A stretch of 64,000 bases of DNA from Okapia johnstoni (GCA_024291935.2 CM044310.1:114710213-114774212), one strand, 5' to 3'; counted from the stretch's first letter, positions 1 through 11,819 are shown. Program-made: numbers and translations. The notes: a model not told the origin generated them from the sequence alone.

Positions 1-11
1 GTTCAAAAATA

Positions 12-160
12 AGGGACTTGCCTAGCAGTCCAGCAGTTAAGACTCCACGCTCCCAACGCAGGAGGCATGGGTTCAGTCCCTGGTCTGGGAACTGGGATCC
101 CACATGTTGCACAAGTGTGGCCAGAATAGTAATAACAGCAGCAGTAATAGTCATAATAAC
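12..160 (+). repeat. tRNA-Glu-derived SINE (CHR/Bov-tA type)
   Basis: It starts GGGACTTGCC.AGCAGTCC, has the B-box-like GGGTTCAGTCCCTGG, and continues GGGAACTGGGATCCCACATG. It is the sense orientation of the artiodactyl tRNA-Glu SINE and ends in an A/T-rich tail. Confidence 0.8.
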
Positions 161-171
161 ATGGAGACACA

Positions 172-608
172 GCTTTATTCATTATAGGCAAAGAGAAGGG
201 TAACAGCCCAAATGTCCATCAGGTGAGTGGGTAAACAATGGTCTGTCCGTACGGTAGAATGTTATTCCACCATAAAAAAGAATGATGTACCTATGTGTAT
301 TACAACATGGATGACCTTTGAAAACAGTATACTGAGTGAAAGAAGCCAGTCACAAAAGACCAAATATTTTAGGATCCCATTTATATGAAATGTCCAGAGT
401 AGGCAGATCTACAGAGACAGAAAGTAGATTAGTGGTTGCCAGGGGTTTCCAGGTGGGAGAATCTGAAGTTTCTTTTGGGGTTGATGAAAATGTTCTAAAA
501 GTGATTGTGGATGATGGTTACACAGCTCTGTAAAATTTACTAAAAATCATTGAATTGTATACTTTCAGTGGGTGAATTATGTGGTATGTGAATTATATTT
601 CAGTAACG
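172..608 (+). repeat. Ancient L1 3' end
   Basis: It carries the usual mammalian L1 3' text: CCCAAATGTCCATCA, then CAACATGGATGA, AGAAAGTAGATTAGTGGTTG and GATGAAAATGTTCT. It ends with ATTGTATACTTT and GTATGTGAATTATATTTCA. The copy is heavily mutated. Confidence 0.8.
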
Positions 609-617
609 CTTGTTATA

Positions 618-785
618 GGAAATTCCCTGGTGGTCCAGTGCTTAGGACTCAGTGCTTTCACAGCCATGACCAAATTCAGTCCCTGGTCAAGGAACTTAAG
701 ATTCTGCAAGCCATGTGGCATGTTCCGCCGCCACCACCCCCCCCTCAAGAAAAAGCTGTTAGAATAATAATGCTGATGATAATAA
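618..785 (+). repeat. tRNA-Glu-derived SINE
   Basis: It begins GGAAATTCCCTGGTGGTCCAG with a diverged body (TTCAGTCCCTGGTCAAGGAAC) and an AATAAT tail. Sense orientation. Confidence 0.75.
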
Positions 786-1039
786 ATGGAGGCTAGGCAG
801 ATAGATGTTTTACCCCAGGGGATTTGGTGCTTAAAATTTTTCAGTCCCCTGCAGCCTGTCTGAATTCAGAGGTCCTTAGAGAAGAGACCTGCTCTGACAA
901 AGACTCCTCATTCCCTGGTGATGTCTCTTCTCCGGATGCACTCTGGGAGGTGGTGTTCTACTGCCTGGAGCAAGGGCGGGGAGGCTGGGCAGAGACAGCC
1001 TTGGAGGCTCCATGATCTGAGCAGCAGATGGTTAGGGAA

Positions 1040-1312
1040 GACAAAGGCAATGGCACCCCACTCCAGTACTCGTGCCTGGGAAACCCCATGGACGGAGGAG
1101 CCTGGTAGGCTACAGCCCATGGGGTCGCGAAGAGTCAGACACGACTGAGCGACTTCACTTTCACTTTTCACTTTCATGCACTGGAGAAGGAAATGTCAAC
1201 CCACTCCAATATTCTTGCCTGGAGAATCCCAGGGATGAAGGAGCCTGGTGGGCTGCTGTCTATGGGGTCGCACAGAGTCGGACACGACTAAAGCGACTTA
1301 GCAGCAGCAGCA
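1040..1312 (+). repeat. BOV-A2 SINE (two Bov-A units)
   Basis: Two Bov-A units lie in tandem. Each has CACTCCAGTA/CACTCCAATA, CTTGCCTGGAGAATCCCA or a variant of it, and GGGTCGC.AGAGTC.GACACGACT. The ACTTTCACTTTTCACTTTC linker separates them, and the copy ends in a CAG repeat. Confidence 0.9.
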
Positions 1313-2432
1313 GCTCCCTTCAAGGGTGTAAAGACAAGACAGAGAGCTTGACCATCCTGTCCTAACTAACAGCTGGATGAATTGTCTGTGGGGTGTTGTC
1401 AGCCTCAAAAAAGCAATCCATTTTCTCTCCTTGCCCTCTGAAAAAGATCTGCTCACGCCATTGTTAGATCTCTTTCCTACAAGTCCTCTTGGGTTGGCTT
1501 CTGAGTTTATCTCCTTTTTCAGGAATCCTTCCCTGAATCCCCACCCTCCCAGCTGCCCCCTGTGAGGGAAGCTGTGGCTGCTGGCAGAGCCAGTAGGCTC
1601 TCTACTGCTAGTGTGCAGCCCTGCTGTCACCACTCTGCCTTGTCCTTCTCACTTTGCTTCTTTGTTTCCTGCAACACTGAGATCGGAGGGCTGGGAAGTA
1701 GACTTGTTAGGACTTAAAGGATGAGGAGCACTGAAGTGATCAAGACCAGATCACATTGTTTTCACAGCTCTCCACTGAGGACCTCAAGAGCAGAGACTGT
1801 CTCTTTGCCATCACCTGGCATAGCACCTGACAATACTGTAGGCACTTGGTGTTTATTGAAGGAATAAGTGATTTCTTTTGTCCTGTGTACTAATTTAGTT
1901 AGATTAGGGGAGATAATAATCACTAGATAGAAGATGAATTCTTGAGGATTGATCCTTAAAGATCTCTCACTGGTGAGTCTGTCTACACTTCTGCTTTTTT
2001 CGCTGCTCTTTTTCTTTGCCCAGGTGAAACAAAACGCATAAGGTTTTGTTTCACTTTGAATGCTGTAGGATGCTGCTGCCACAGGAGCCATCTTTGGAGT
2101 TTGCTTGAGTATTTGTTGTCCAAGGGACAGTTGGAGCAGGGAACTTGGGGGAGAACAGATTCTCAAACCCCTGGAATCTATGGCCTGAAGGACTGTTCAG
2201 GTTTATTTTTCCTTAGAGGTGTATAACCTGGAGACTGTGGATAGGCTTCTTGGAGGTCTTTGAACCCCTGAAATTCAGTGCAGAGATTGTACGTGTGTGC
2301 ATGCCTGTGCAGTGGGGCTGGACCATGAGCTACAGTCTTCATTAAGTGATCAAAGTGAGAGGAGTCTCCTCCTCTTAAGAGGTTAAAGGCTCTGTGCAGC
2401 CCAGTGGAATACCTACTGTAGCAGCTATAGTA

Positions 2433-3960
2433 TATTCAGTTCAGTTCAGTTGCTCAGTCATGTCCCACTCTTTGCAACCCCATGGACTGCAGCACGCCAG
2501 GCCTCCCTGTCCATCACCAACTCCCAGAGCTTGCCCAAACTCATGTCCATTGAGTCGGTGTTGCCATCCAACCATCTCATCCTCTGTCTTCCCCTTCTCC
2601 CGCCTTCAATCTTGCATCGGGGTCTTTTCAAATGAGTCAGTTGTTCGCATCAGGTGGCCAAAGTATTGGAGTTTCAGCTTCAGCATCAGTCCTTCCAATG
2701 AATATTCAGGACTGATTTCCTTTAGGATGGACTGGTTGGATCTCCTTGCAGTCCAAGGGACTCTCAAGAGTCTTCTTCAACACCACAGTTCAAAAGCATC
2801 AATTCTTCACTCAGCTTTCTCTATAGTCCAACTCTCACATCCATACATGACTACTGGAAAAACCATAGCCTTGACTAGACGGACTTTTGTTGGCAAAGTA
2901 ATGTCTCTGCTTTTTAATATGCTGTCTAGGTTGGTCATAACTTTTCTTCCAAGCAGCAAGCATCTTTTAATTTCGTGGCTGCAGTCACCATCTGCAGTGA
3001 TTTTGGAGCCCCCAAAAATAAAGTCTGTCACTGTTTCCACTGTTTCCCCATCTATTTGTCATGAAGTGATGGGACCAGATGTGATGATCTTAGTTTTCTG
3101 AATGCTGAGTTTTAAGCCAACTTTTTCACTCTCCTCTTTCACTTTCATCAAGAGGCTCTTTAGTTCTTCTTCGCTTTCTGCCATAAGTGGTGTCATCTGC
3201 ATATCTGACGTTATTGATCTTTCTCCCAGCAATCTTGATTCCAGCTTGTGCTTCATCCAGTCCAGCATTTCTCATGATGTACTCTGCATATAAGTTAAAT
3301 AAGCAGAGTGACAATATACAGCCTTGATGTACTCCTTTTCCTATCTGGAACCAGTCTGTTGTTCCATGTCTAGTTCTAACTGTTGCTTCCTGACCTGCAT
3401 ACAGGTTTCTCATGAGGCAGGTCAGGTGGTCTGGTATTCCCATCTCTTTAAGAATTTTCCACAGTTTGTTGTGATCCACACAGTCAAAGGCTTGGGTGTA
3501 GTCAATAAAGCAGAAGTAGATGTTTTTCTGGAACTCTTGCTTTTTTGATGATCCAGCGGATCTTGGCAATTTGATCTTTGGTTCCTCTGCCTTATCTAAA
3601 TCCAGCTTAAACATCTGGAAGTTCACAGTTCATGTACTGTTGAAGCCTGGCTTGGAGAATTTTGAGCATCACTTTGCTAGTGTGTGAGATGAGTGCAGTT
3701 GTGAGGTAGCTTGAGCATTCTTTGGCATTGCTTTTCTTTGGGATTGGAGTGAACACTGACCTTTTTCAGTCCTGTGGCCACTGCTGAGTTTTCCAAATTT
3801 GCTGTCATCTTGAGTGCAGCACTTTCACAGCATCATCATTTAGAATTTGAAATAGCTCAGTTGGAATTCCATCACCTCCACTAGTTTGTTCATAGTGATG
3901 CTTCCTAAGACCCACTTGACTTCACATTCCAGGATGTCTGGCTCTAGGTGAGTGATCACA
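2433..3960 (-). mobile_element. BovB (RTE) LINE, 5'-truncated, antisense
   Basis: The 3' module (TTCAGTTCAGTTCAGTTGC..., the reverse of GCAACTGAACTGAAC) lies at 2433, followed leftward-to-rightward by the rest of the 3' half of a BovB element on the - strand. The + strand reads the familiar CATCAGGTGGCCAAAGTATTGG and AATGAATATTCAGGACTGA. Reverse-transcriptase coding sequence survives at 3126-3626. BovB is the non-LTR retrotransposon known for horizontal spread between reptiles and ruminants. This is the longest copy in the window. Confidence 0.93.
3126..3626 (-). pseudogene. Decayed BovB reverse-transcriptase fragment
   Basis: A 166-residue open frame on the - strand keeps RT motifs. FIDYTQAFDCVDHNKLW is the A box with catalytic Asp, GVHQGC precedes the next palm region, and RYADDT is the YADD catalytic box. 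The frame then breaks, and the endonuclease half is missing because the copy is 5'-truncated. It is a remnant and not expected to be active. Confidence 0.85.
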
Positions 3961-4479
3961 TTTTCAGAGTCTCACCTCCATATTACAGATTGAAAATAGA
4001 CACCCCTCCTGGGTGCTGGAGTTTTGTGACTCCCCTGGATTCACCCCTCCCCTCAGGGAGATGGCTCGCGCTCCTCTGCCCCCTTGTGCTCCCGCGGTGC
4101 CCGCTAGGCTCAGACGCCCCAGGTCACTCTGCCTGGGGGGTGCGCAGTCCCTCAGAAGACACCATCCGGGCCTTCCTGGCGCTGCCTCCAGAACCCCAGC
4201 AAACCATAAACAGAAACTGGCTGCTAAGTGTTCGAGATAAACCCTGGGCCTATATTTTCAGCTTTATAGCTAACTCAGAGCAAATTACAGTGTTGCCCTG
4301 ACAGGAGACAGCAGGACAAAAGGCCAAACTCTTACTGGAGCTGATTTCCTACAGCTGTTGGGGAAGTCCCAGGTTGCTTAATCTAATTGGGAAATGGTCT
4401 TTATTTAGCCCTGGACTTCGGCACAGAGCCTTGCGCAGAGAGGGGCCAAAGCAGCACCTGTGGGCCACGGGGCAGGTGT

Positions 4480-4565
4480 GACCCTGAGCACCTTCCTTCA
4501 CTTCTCAGAGTCTCTGTTTCCACGGCTGTGAGATGAAGATGCAGATTGCTTCCTTGCAGAGTTGT
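4480..4565 (-). repeat. Possible MIR fragment
   Basis: TTCACTTCTCAGAGTCTCTGTTTCC and GCTGTGAGATGAAGATG resemble the MIR core text for fever-type fade-out (TCTGTAAAATGGGG region), but the match is weak. The strand is uncertain. Confidence 0.25.
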
Positions 4566-4954
4566 TGTGCGTGGGCATGCCACCCCCTCAGCACCTTGGT
4601 GTGTTCACCAGCCTGGAAGCTCCCCAAACCCTGCTGAGGGTTTATGTAGAGGTTCCATTACATAGGCCTGACTGATTCCTTATTGCCCTTTGGTGATTGA
4701 GTTCAATCTCCAGCCCCTGTACCCTGCTGGAGGTGGGGGGGGGTGGGGCTGAATCAAGATTTGGTCTTTTTGGTAACTAGCCCCTATCCTGAAGCCATAT
4801 AGGTTCCCCCCCTCAAAAGTCACCTCATTATCATAAACTCAGGTTTCAGGTAACAAGGGGCTTGTTATGGATAGCAGAAGACACTCCTATCAGGAAATTC
4901 CAAGGGTTTTAGGAGCTCTGTATCAGGAACTGGGGACAAAGACCAAATAGGTAC

Positions 4955-5188
4955 TTCTTCTGGGTTTTCTTTGGCTGCTCTGGGTCTTTGTTGCTTTTTG
5001 CTCCAGCTTTCTCTGGTTGCGGCGAGCAGGGGCTGCTCTTTGCTGCAGTGCTCGGTTGTGGAGCACAGGCTCTAGGCACTCGGGCTTAGTTGCTCCACAG
5101 CGTGTGGGATCTTCCAGGACCAGGAATTGAACTGTGTTCTCTGCACTGGCAGACAGATTCTTACCCACTGTACCACCAGGGAAGTCCT
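4955..5188 (-). repeat. CHR-type tRNA-Glu SINE, antisense
   Basis: It reads TTTGGCTGCTCTGGGTCTTTG, GTTGTGGAGCACAGGCTCTAG and GTGTGGGATCTTCCAGGACC. It ends ACCACCAGGGAAGTCC, the reverse complement of the SINE 5' end. Confidence 0.88.
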
Positions 5189-5189
5189 A

Positions 5190-7280
5190 TTTTGTTTTAT
5201 ACCACACTGCCCCTGCCCTCACCTCCCCACGGGGTTCCTATGTTTAAGACCTTGCCGGTGGGTTTCCTCTGCCCTCTGTGGACACTGAGGGCTGACCTGG
5301 CCAGTGACCTCAGGCTGGGAAGGAGCAGGAGGGAGGAGCCCAGCCCTGGGCCAGCGCCTCTCGTCAGGGTGGGGAGGACTTTGCTCTTTGTCTCCCTAGG
5401 GTACCTTACTCTCTTAGCTTTTCTCCCGTGACTTAGAGGACAGTGTTCATCTCACAGGAGCACTGAGCCCTTTATGAAGAGAGGAAACAGAAGCCCTGGA
5501 GTCCTCTGGGCAGAGGCCACCTAGAGCCAGCAGTGGAGAGGACCCACGGTCCAGCCCTTTCGTCTGTGCTCAGGCGGGTAAAGCTGTGAGCTTTATAGCA
5601 TCAGACCGAACAGATTCACATTTTACCAAGTTCCTTTCCACTTGGGAAACAGCTGCCCTGAAAAAGCCTCCATATTTCCCTCCATATTTATCATAGACAC
5701 TCTCTCCAGCTCTCGTGGAGGAGAATTGGCGGGACTAGAGCTGTTAAATCTAGTTATTTCCCTGCAGTCAGCCTGGATCTCTGTAATTCTGTCTTGCAGA
5801 AAAGGCGGCTAATTTCAGTAGAGATCCTCCCATCTATCACTATAACAGTTTAATAGGTGCAGTTGCAGCTTGAACACACCAGCAGGCTTTATGTGAGTAA
5901 TTGCCATATTTATGCTGCTTTGAATTGATGATAAAGTGCTAAAATATGAGGTATGTGGTTTCATATGCTGTGATTTTATGAGGGTTCTGTGTTACTTAAT
6001 CCCTTCCCTCCCCCAATAATTCCGGGTTTGTTAGCTAGTTGCTTTCTCATTATCCAGATAGTTTTAAAACAAAGCTTTCTCCACCTTTTTTGACTATTTC
6101 CCATGTGCCCATGTCTCACCACCCTCCTGTTTTCTTCTTGCTTATAAGTTAAACACAAGTCATTTGCATTCCAAAAATGCCTCCTTGCCATAAAGGCAGG
6201 CAGTCAGCTCCACTTTGGGCTCTTCCAGATAAGCAGAGTTCACGTGGCTTGTGACTCGGCAGTGCTTGCGGATTTCCTCGGGACCCAGTGCCCTGATCGG
6301 AACAGCATGCCCTGGCAAGCTTCCTGGGGAGCCCAGCAGCCAAAGAGAAGCAAAGCCTGTTTCACAGAGTAGTCCTGCCCTTCCATCCAAGACAGAAATG
6401 ATCTGGGTGGAAGCCCAGCTCCCCGAGACAGTTCCAGCAGGCCTGCCTTGCCTGGCTGTTCCCACCACCCTTCCCCTCCATTCAGCCGTGCGCCTCGGTG
6501 GACAGGCCCCTCTTGCCCTTCACCAGCCAAGAGGCGACGGGACAAGACGAGGCCGCGTGTGCCCCACAGGCCCTGCAGCAGGCCGTGCTGAGAGCGGCCC
6601 AGGGAGCAGCGCCCGCCCTCCCGCTCCCCCTTCTCCCCCTAGTGGTGCGCGTGTGTATGTGGGGTGGGGCGGGGCGGGGGTTCTGTCTAGCTTCCAGGAA
6701 GGGGCGCAGCCTTCTTGTGAGGGTCCCTGCCAAAGCCATGCCACTGACCTGATCTGTAAAAGTGAGCGGCCCAGATGGGGAGACCACACCTAGAACAGCC
6801 AGTGGCGTACCCTGGAGAGCGCAGGAATTCGCTCAGTCCCCTCCACTTCTCTAGGGAGCGGTAGAGGCAGGAGAACCAGTCCACAAAGGAAGGTAGGAGC
6901 TGGGCGCCCTGGGTATGGCACACCTTCTCCGTGCTGGCGAGGCCTCAGACTTTCTCCTGTATTCCATGAGCAAGGAGGGCCTGCCAGGATGCCCTGAAGC
7001 ACGAGGCTGGTCAAGAACAAACAACTTTAGTCCACTTCCTCCTTCTCTTCAGCCAGAGAAACTGCACTTTTATTATCAGGCACATATCCCTCCTTCCCTC
7101 CTTTCTTTGGATAGTTAACGAATGCCTTCTCCAGGCACGAGTTACTGTGCCAAGTCCAGGTACATAGAAGGGTAACTGAAAAACATGTCCCTTCTCTCCT
7201 CAGGGGGCTGACATTCAGCAATCACACAGCTGTCCAGTGACTTTCAAGTTGTACCCAATGCTGTATAAAGATGTAGGTAG
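5190..7280. other. Mostly unique intronic DNA of ARHGAP35
   Basis: I see no SINE or LINE and no credible coding exon. The part at 5620-5960 is AT-rich, unlike its surroundings, and contains CCATATTTCC, CCATATTTAT and repeated ATTTATGC-like strings. It looks like a possible conserved noncoding element. The part at 6480-6700 is GC-rich but carries no promoter signal that I can defend. Confidence 0.4.
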
Positions 7281-7284
7281 TAGG

Positions 7285-7440
7285 TGCAGTGGTTAAACCC
7301 AGGCTCTGAAGCCCGTATGGGAGTAGTTGTAATAGTAGGATACAGCTCACAGGGCCACCGTGAGGGTTGTGGAGATCATGTGTGTAAAATGCTAATCACT
7401 GGGCCTGGCCCAGTATTATGGGCCTGGCCCATAAATATAA
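7285..7440 (+). repeat. MIR
   Basis: CAGTGGTTAAACCCAGGCTCTG matches the MIR 5' part, followed by ACCGTGAGGGTTGTGGAGAT and the AAAATGCTAATCACTGGGCCTGG region. The copy contains a local duplication at 7400-7431. Confidence 0.6.
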
Positions 7441-7489
7441 GCAGTTTTATTCTCCTGACTGACTTAATCTGGGGGTCAGGGGAGACCTC

Positions 7490-7815
7490 TGAGGGAGCAG
7501 AGTTTAGCCAGTCAAAAGAATGGAGGCAGAAGTCGAAGGAGGAAGTCTCCAAGGCAGTAAAGCGGGGGGGAGTCACACTAGGAGGCCTTGAAAGGCCAGC
7601 ATGATTGGAGTTGGGTGGGGGGCAGCAGGGTCGGGTGTGGTGCGGGCCCCCCAGGCCACATGTGGGCAGCTTTGTATTGTATCCTAGACGCAGAGTGCAA
7701 GGATTGTAGGCTGGCGGGGACTGAAATCAGATTTTCTGCCAGAGCGTTATAGGCCTCTAACCTATGATGTGTTCTTTCTTAGTGAGGAAAGAGGCCAGGA
7801 AAGGAGGGCCACTGG
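7490..7815. repeat. Ancient L2-class-like sequence
   Basis: It is purine-rich: AGTCAAAAGAATGGAGGCAG, then GTATTGTATCCTAGACGCAG and AGGATTGTAGG. The style is that of old mammal-wide LINE2-type repeats; the family call is weak. Confidence 0.3.
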
Positions 7816-9279
7816 GCTGTGATGGGTGCCATCTTTGAACCTTTCATGATTTGCTGAGAATCAGGAACCTGAAAGAAGTTCACCTGTGCCCTTGTTAACG
7901 CTTACACGGAATCTGCCTGTGACCTCAGGGGCTTTTCTGCCGCAGGGCCTGCTGCGGAGTGGAAGTTGGCAGTGTTTGATGGAGGTGGTGGTGGTGGTGG
8001 TGTGTTGTAAGTACCTGTGTGTTAGTGCAACTGTTTCTTTATTGGTAGCTCGGCGTTCAGTCAGTGAGGACTCCCACCCCACCCTCAGCCCCAGCTCCGC
8101 ACTCTGGTGGCACTGGCTTGCCTCCGAGTCACACTGCCGTCCCCCACGCCGCTGGGCTTGAGTGTGCTGGCAGAGTCACACTTGGAACCTGAAGGAGGCT
8201 CACGTTCTTAGTTGGGGCTCCCAGCTGCTCCTGGCTCTGAATATCGAGGGCTGCTTTGCAGAGTACAGTCTGCTCCCCTCAATTCTAGGTCACACTCCTC
8301 TCCCCCTCCATCCTAGGCTGCCCAGAACCAGCAGTATCCACTCTGGGCTGGCCTAAGGTTGACTTTGTCATGGTGGTTTTCTTAAACACATCTGTTGGGG
8401 TATGCATCTTCTTGAAAGTCAGGGACAGAGCCCCTTGCCGGGCTCTGAGCAGGACCCAGAAGCCCTCTTTCACAGTGACGACAGTAAGTACACGGGTAGC
8501 TTACAAAGGATCAGCCAGATGCTAGAGCCATATGATGCCCCATACTTGGTGTGATATTTTCATCTTTTCCCCTGCAGGTCTCTTCTCTCCTTTCTTCCTT
8601 AGCCTCAAGATTTATGACACGGCTGTGTGTACATACAATGGCATTGGAAATTTATAATGCCACAGTGCCCGGTTGTGGGGCTAGCACCCACTCAGGCTGT
8701 CATAATAGAGTGCTAGTGGCGTTCTGTCAGGGGAGAACGGAGGGGTGGCACTGCTGGAAACTGACCTTGATTGACGAGGGAATCACCCGGGGAAGACAGC
8801 TCACAAAGGGGCTCTGGGGAGCCAGAGTGCCCTCCGTGTTCCAGGCACATCCAAAACAGGAAGACAGCAGGGGACCTCGTGGGGCTGCTTTACTGTGATC
8901 AATAGTGGAACTTCATCGTAGGAAGAAAGCGCGGACACTGCCCATTGGCTGCTGTCGGTCAGAGAGGAGGCGGCATTTCTCCTCTGGCTCTCCCTGCTCC
9001 TCCTCCGACTGACATGAGAACACTGAGTGGGTGTGAGTGAGGAGATGAATTCGCGTGAGTAAACAAGGGAGGAACAGAAAAACCTTCTAGCCCGGAATGA
9101 ATCCAGCATTTATAGGATAAAGCCTACATGTGATATTTAAAGGATAAGGGAATAGGGAGTTAACATGGGAGGGAGGAGCCCGGCATTTAAATGCACAGTC
9201 AGCCAAGACGGAGTGAGCCAGCGCGGAGCTGATCCCCACCACACACCCAGCTCTCTGGCCTTGGGCTTAGCCTCTCTGA

Positions 9280-9440
9280 GCTGCTATCTGCTCTCTGTAA
9301 AATGGGGATAAAAATAATACTAGTTACCTCAAAGAATTACTGGGTGGATTCACCGTGATGATTCTAGCGAAGAGCTGAGGAAAGTGCCTGGCACATAGTA
9401 AGCCCTCAGCACAAGTTAACTGCTGTTATTATTGTTCTAT
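9280..9440 (+). repeat. MIR
   Basis: CTCTGTAAAATGGGGATAAA, GTTACCTCAAAGAATTACTG and AAAGTGCCTGGCACATAGTA are the MIR core, in sense orientation. Confidence 0.85.
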
Positions 9441-9650
9441 CATCATCATTATTATTTCGGTGTGCCAGCCATTTGTATTACTTGCTCTTCACACCTGGAA
9501 TCTGAGTATGCACAACATCTTAATAGTCATTCATAAACAGCCCCATTTTTGATGAGGAACCCGAGGCTTAGAGAGGTCGAATGGTTTTCCCCAGTCACCC
9601 AGCAGCTGTGAGAGAGCCAGGATCAAAACTGAGATCACATGCGTAGAGGC
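9440..9650 (-). repeat. MIR, antisense
   Basis: GATGAGGAACCCGAGGCTTAG, then CACCCAGCAGCTGTGAGAGA and GCCAGGATCAAAACTGAGAT is the reverse complement of the MIR core. Confidence 0.75.
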
Positions 9651-9654
9651 TGTT

Positions 9655-9895
9655 ACACAGAATGAAGTGAATCAGAAAGACAAAAACAACTATCGTGTAT
9701 TAATGCATATATGTTGAATCTAGAAAAACGGTACAGATGAACCTATTTGCAAAGTAGAAACAAAGACGCAGATGTAAAGAACGAATGTATGGATACCAAG
9801 GGGGAAGAGAGGGACTGGGATGAACTGGGAGAGTGGGACTGACATGTATACAGCTACTGTGTATAAAATAGATGATTAATAAAAAATACTAGATA
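9655..9895 (+). repeat. Ruminant L1 3' fragment
   Basis: CAGAATGAAGTGAATCAGAAAG, then TGCATATATGTTGAATCTAG, AAAACGGTACAGATGAACCT and ATAAAATAGATGATTAATAA match the 3' part of L1 elements common in cattle. Confidence 0.75.
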
Positions 9896-10040
9896 TTGAA
9901 ACTTCAACTAAATATCTTAATTTCTCTACTAAAAAAACAATTGTAATATATAGTGAAACTACATGTAACTTTGTGCTATTAAAAAAAAATTCTATTTAAA
10001 TATCTAAAGGAAAAATATTTGAAGTAAAAAAGAAGCCAAT
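9895..10040. repeat. AT-rich low-complexity DNA
   Basis: This is a short A/T-dominated stretch after the L1 fragment, with several A runs (nine A at about 9982). Confidence 0.6.
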
Positions 10041-10149
10041 GCATGTTTTTAATACTTGTTTGCCAGCTGGCCTGTTTTGGCTGAGTCCTCAGAGCAGGCC
10101 ATGCCTGCAGACAGGTGCTGCTGTTGCAGCTTGTTAAAATGTAAAGAAA

Positions 10150-10480
10150 AAAAAAAAAAAGACAGGCATTATACAGTGGGCTTTACATAAGTTATCTCAT
10201 TTATTCCTTACAGTAGTCTCCGAAGGTGGGTTTAATCCGTCATAGACTCAGAGGAGCAGAAGTTAAGAGTCGGCATCCGAGATCTCCCCGATGGCACAAC
10301 TCAGGTGTCCTCCACTTGCCAGCTTGCTTTTCCACTTAGGTCGTTAGGACCATAGCTCCTCCCTTAGCCCTGTGCCAAGACTTCATTACAGTCACCTGTA
10401 CGGTGCAGAGAAGGCGATGGAAGCACAGTCACCCAGGATCTCACAGCCAGTAAGTGGCTTCCAGCCTAGATGCTCAGCCT
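10150..10480 (-). repeat. MIR, antisense, diverged
   Basis: TTTACATAAGTTATCTCATTT, TTCCTTACAGTAGTCTCCGA and CATAGACTCAGAGGAGCAGA resemble antisense MIR. A second MIR-like piece ends at AGGATCTCACAGCCAGTAAG (10436-10455). Confidence 0.55.
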
Positions 10481-11304
10481 CACCCCAGCCCCTTCACCTT
10501 CCATCATGGTGGGGGTGCTGCAGTGGGAGCCTCAAAAGGAGATAGGTTGTAGAGAGCTGTTGGCATTTGACCCAGAGTGGGAGCTTCTTATTCTGTTAGA
10601 GAGGTCAGCCCTCTTCAAGACAATTTGGACTTGATGCTTGACTTGAGGGGGTTTCCTTTCTCTCCGGGAGTCCTCAGCAGCCCTCTGGCCTTGAAACTTA
10701 GCCTGCCCAATGCCTACCTCTTGGACGCTTGAAAGAAAAAGAGAAGGGTCTCTTAGTTGCATTTCCTTAAAAGTCAACTTGTCTTGTCGTTTAGTAGTTG
10801 AAGCCTCTCTGCTGTGGGGCATTTTAGAACATTGGCAACACCGATTAACTTTTTTTTTTAAGGACTAAAGTGCTGACTTTTATATCTAAATATAGAAAGT
10901 GAAAAATAAGTCAGAGTTTGTCTTGGAGGAAGTATTGATTTGTTGCTAGAAAGGAAACTCAGGAGGAACTGAGTCCTGGTGTGCGTGAGCAGGGCTGAGA
11001 GCCTGGCCCGGGTGGAGTAGGGAAAGACTTGAGGCCAAGAGCGCCGGTGCTGAGCAGAGGTACTTGGGATCCAGGAATGAAAAGCTGTTTGCCCGTTTCA
11101 GAGAATGGGACACATATCAGAGCAGAAAGTGGAGCCTCCCCCCATTTCCCAAGCTCCTGCGAGTCCCTTGTCCATTTTCCTGGTGCCCGCAGTGTGCCAA
11201 GTGCCACAGACACCTCAGCCGCCGGGACAGGGAAGTCGGGAGAAAAAGAGGCCAGTTCTTAGCCCGTGGGGAACGCCTCATGGCTGCCATTGGTGGGTCC
11301 TCTA

Positions 11305-11448
11305 GATGGTTGGATGGCATCACCAACTCGGACATGATTTTGAGCAAGCGCCAGGAGTTGGTGATGGACAGGGAAGCCTGGTGTGGTGCAGTCCATGGGG
11401 TCACAAAGAGTTGGACACGACTGAGCGACTGAACTAAACTGAACTAGC
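11305..11448 (+). repeat. BovB 3' end, sense, truncated
   Basis: GATGGTTGGATGGCATCACC, then GGAGTTGGTGATGGACAGGG, CAGTCCATGGGGTCACAAAG and CACGACTGAGCGACTGAACT. It is the typical BovB 3' end with its ACTGAACT tail. Confidence 0.9.
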
Positions 11449-11735
11449 CTTTTGTCGGTGAAATACTTTTGAGGAGGACCACAGCTTGCAGCTCTGTAAA
11501 GGAGCTCATCTGCCAAATTGGGTGCTCAGTAAATATTTATTGGAAGAAAAAAAAAGGCCTCTTTACTTTTCCTTTTTATTTTTTTAATGTTCTTTTGAAA
11601 AGTCACACGTGGCTGTGGTTTAAATAATGTATAAAAACCTTGTTTACGAATAAAAGGCGCCAATTTTAACACTTTTTGGAAATGCTTCATTCCTAAAGTC
11701 TCTGGTATTTATTTTTCCTTGTGTATTCTCCCCCC

Positions 11736-11752
11736 CCCACACACACACACAC
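11736..11752. repeat. (CA)n microsatellite after a C run
   Basis: A run of C is followed by about eight CA dinucleotides. Confidence 0.85.
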
Positions 11753-11819
11753 AATATTATTGAATCATAGATTTTTTTAAGAGTCAGGGGGACTTGGAGG
11801 CCTGTCCCATCTTCTAGAG

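Noticed and set aside
12..122. tRNA-like heads of the SINEs as real tRNA genes
   Set aside because: They are diverged from tRNA-Glu, carry SINE bodies and A-rich tails, and recur dozens of times. None is an intact tRNA gene.
1072..1365. Small open frames inside SINEs, here and at many other places
   Set aside because: They recur with the same peptide text wherever a Bov-A unit lies, so they come from the repeat and not from genes.
2394..3101. 235-codon open frame on the + strand
   Set aside because: It is the antisense of the BovB LINE. The repeated text in several other frames (31537, 41673) shows it is repeat-derived.
8930..9010. ATTGGC and GC-rich text as a promoter in the ARHGAP35 intron
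   Set aside because: It is a single CCAAT-like string without a CpG cluster or a following exon; not enough to call.
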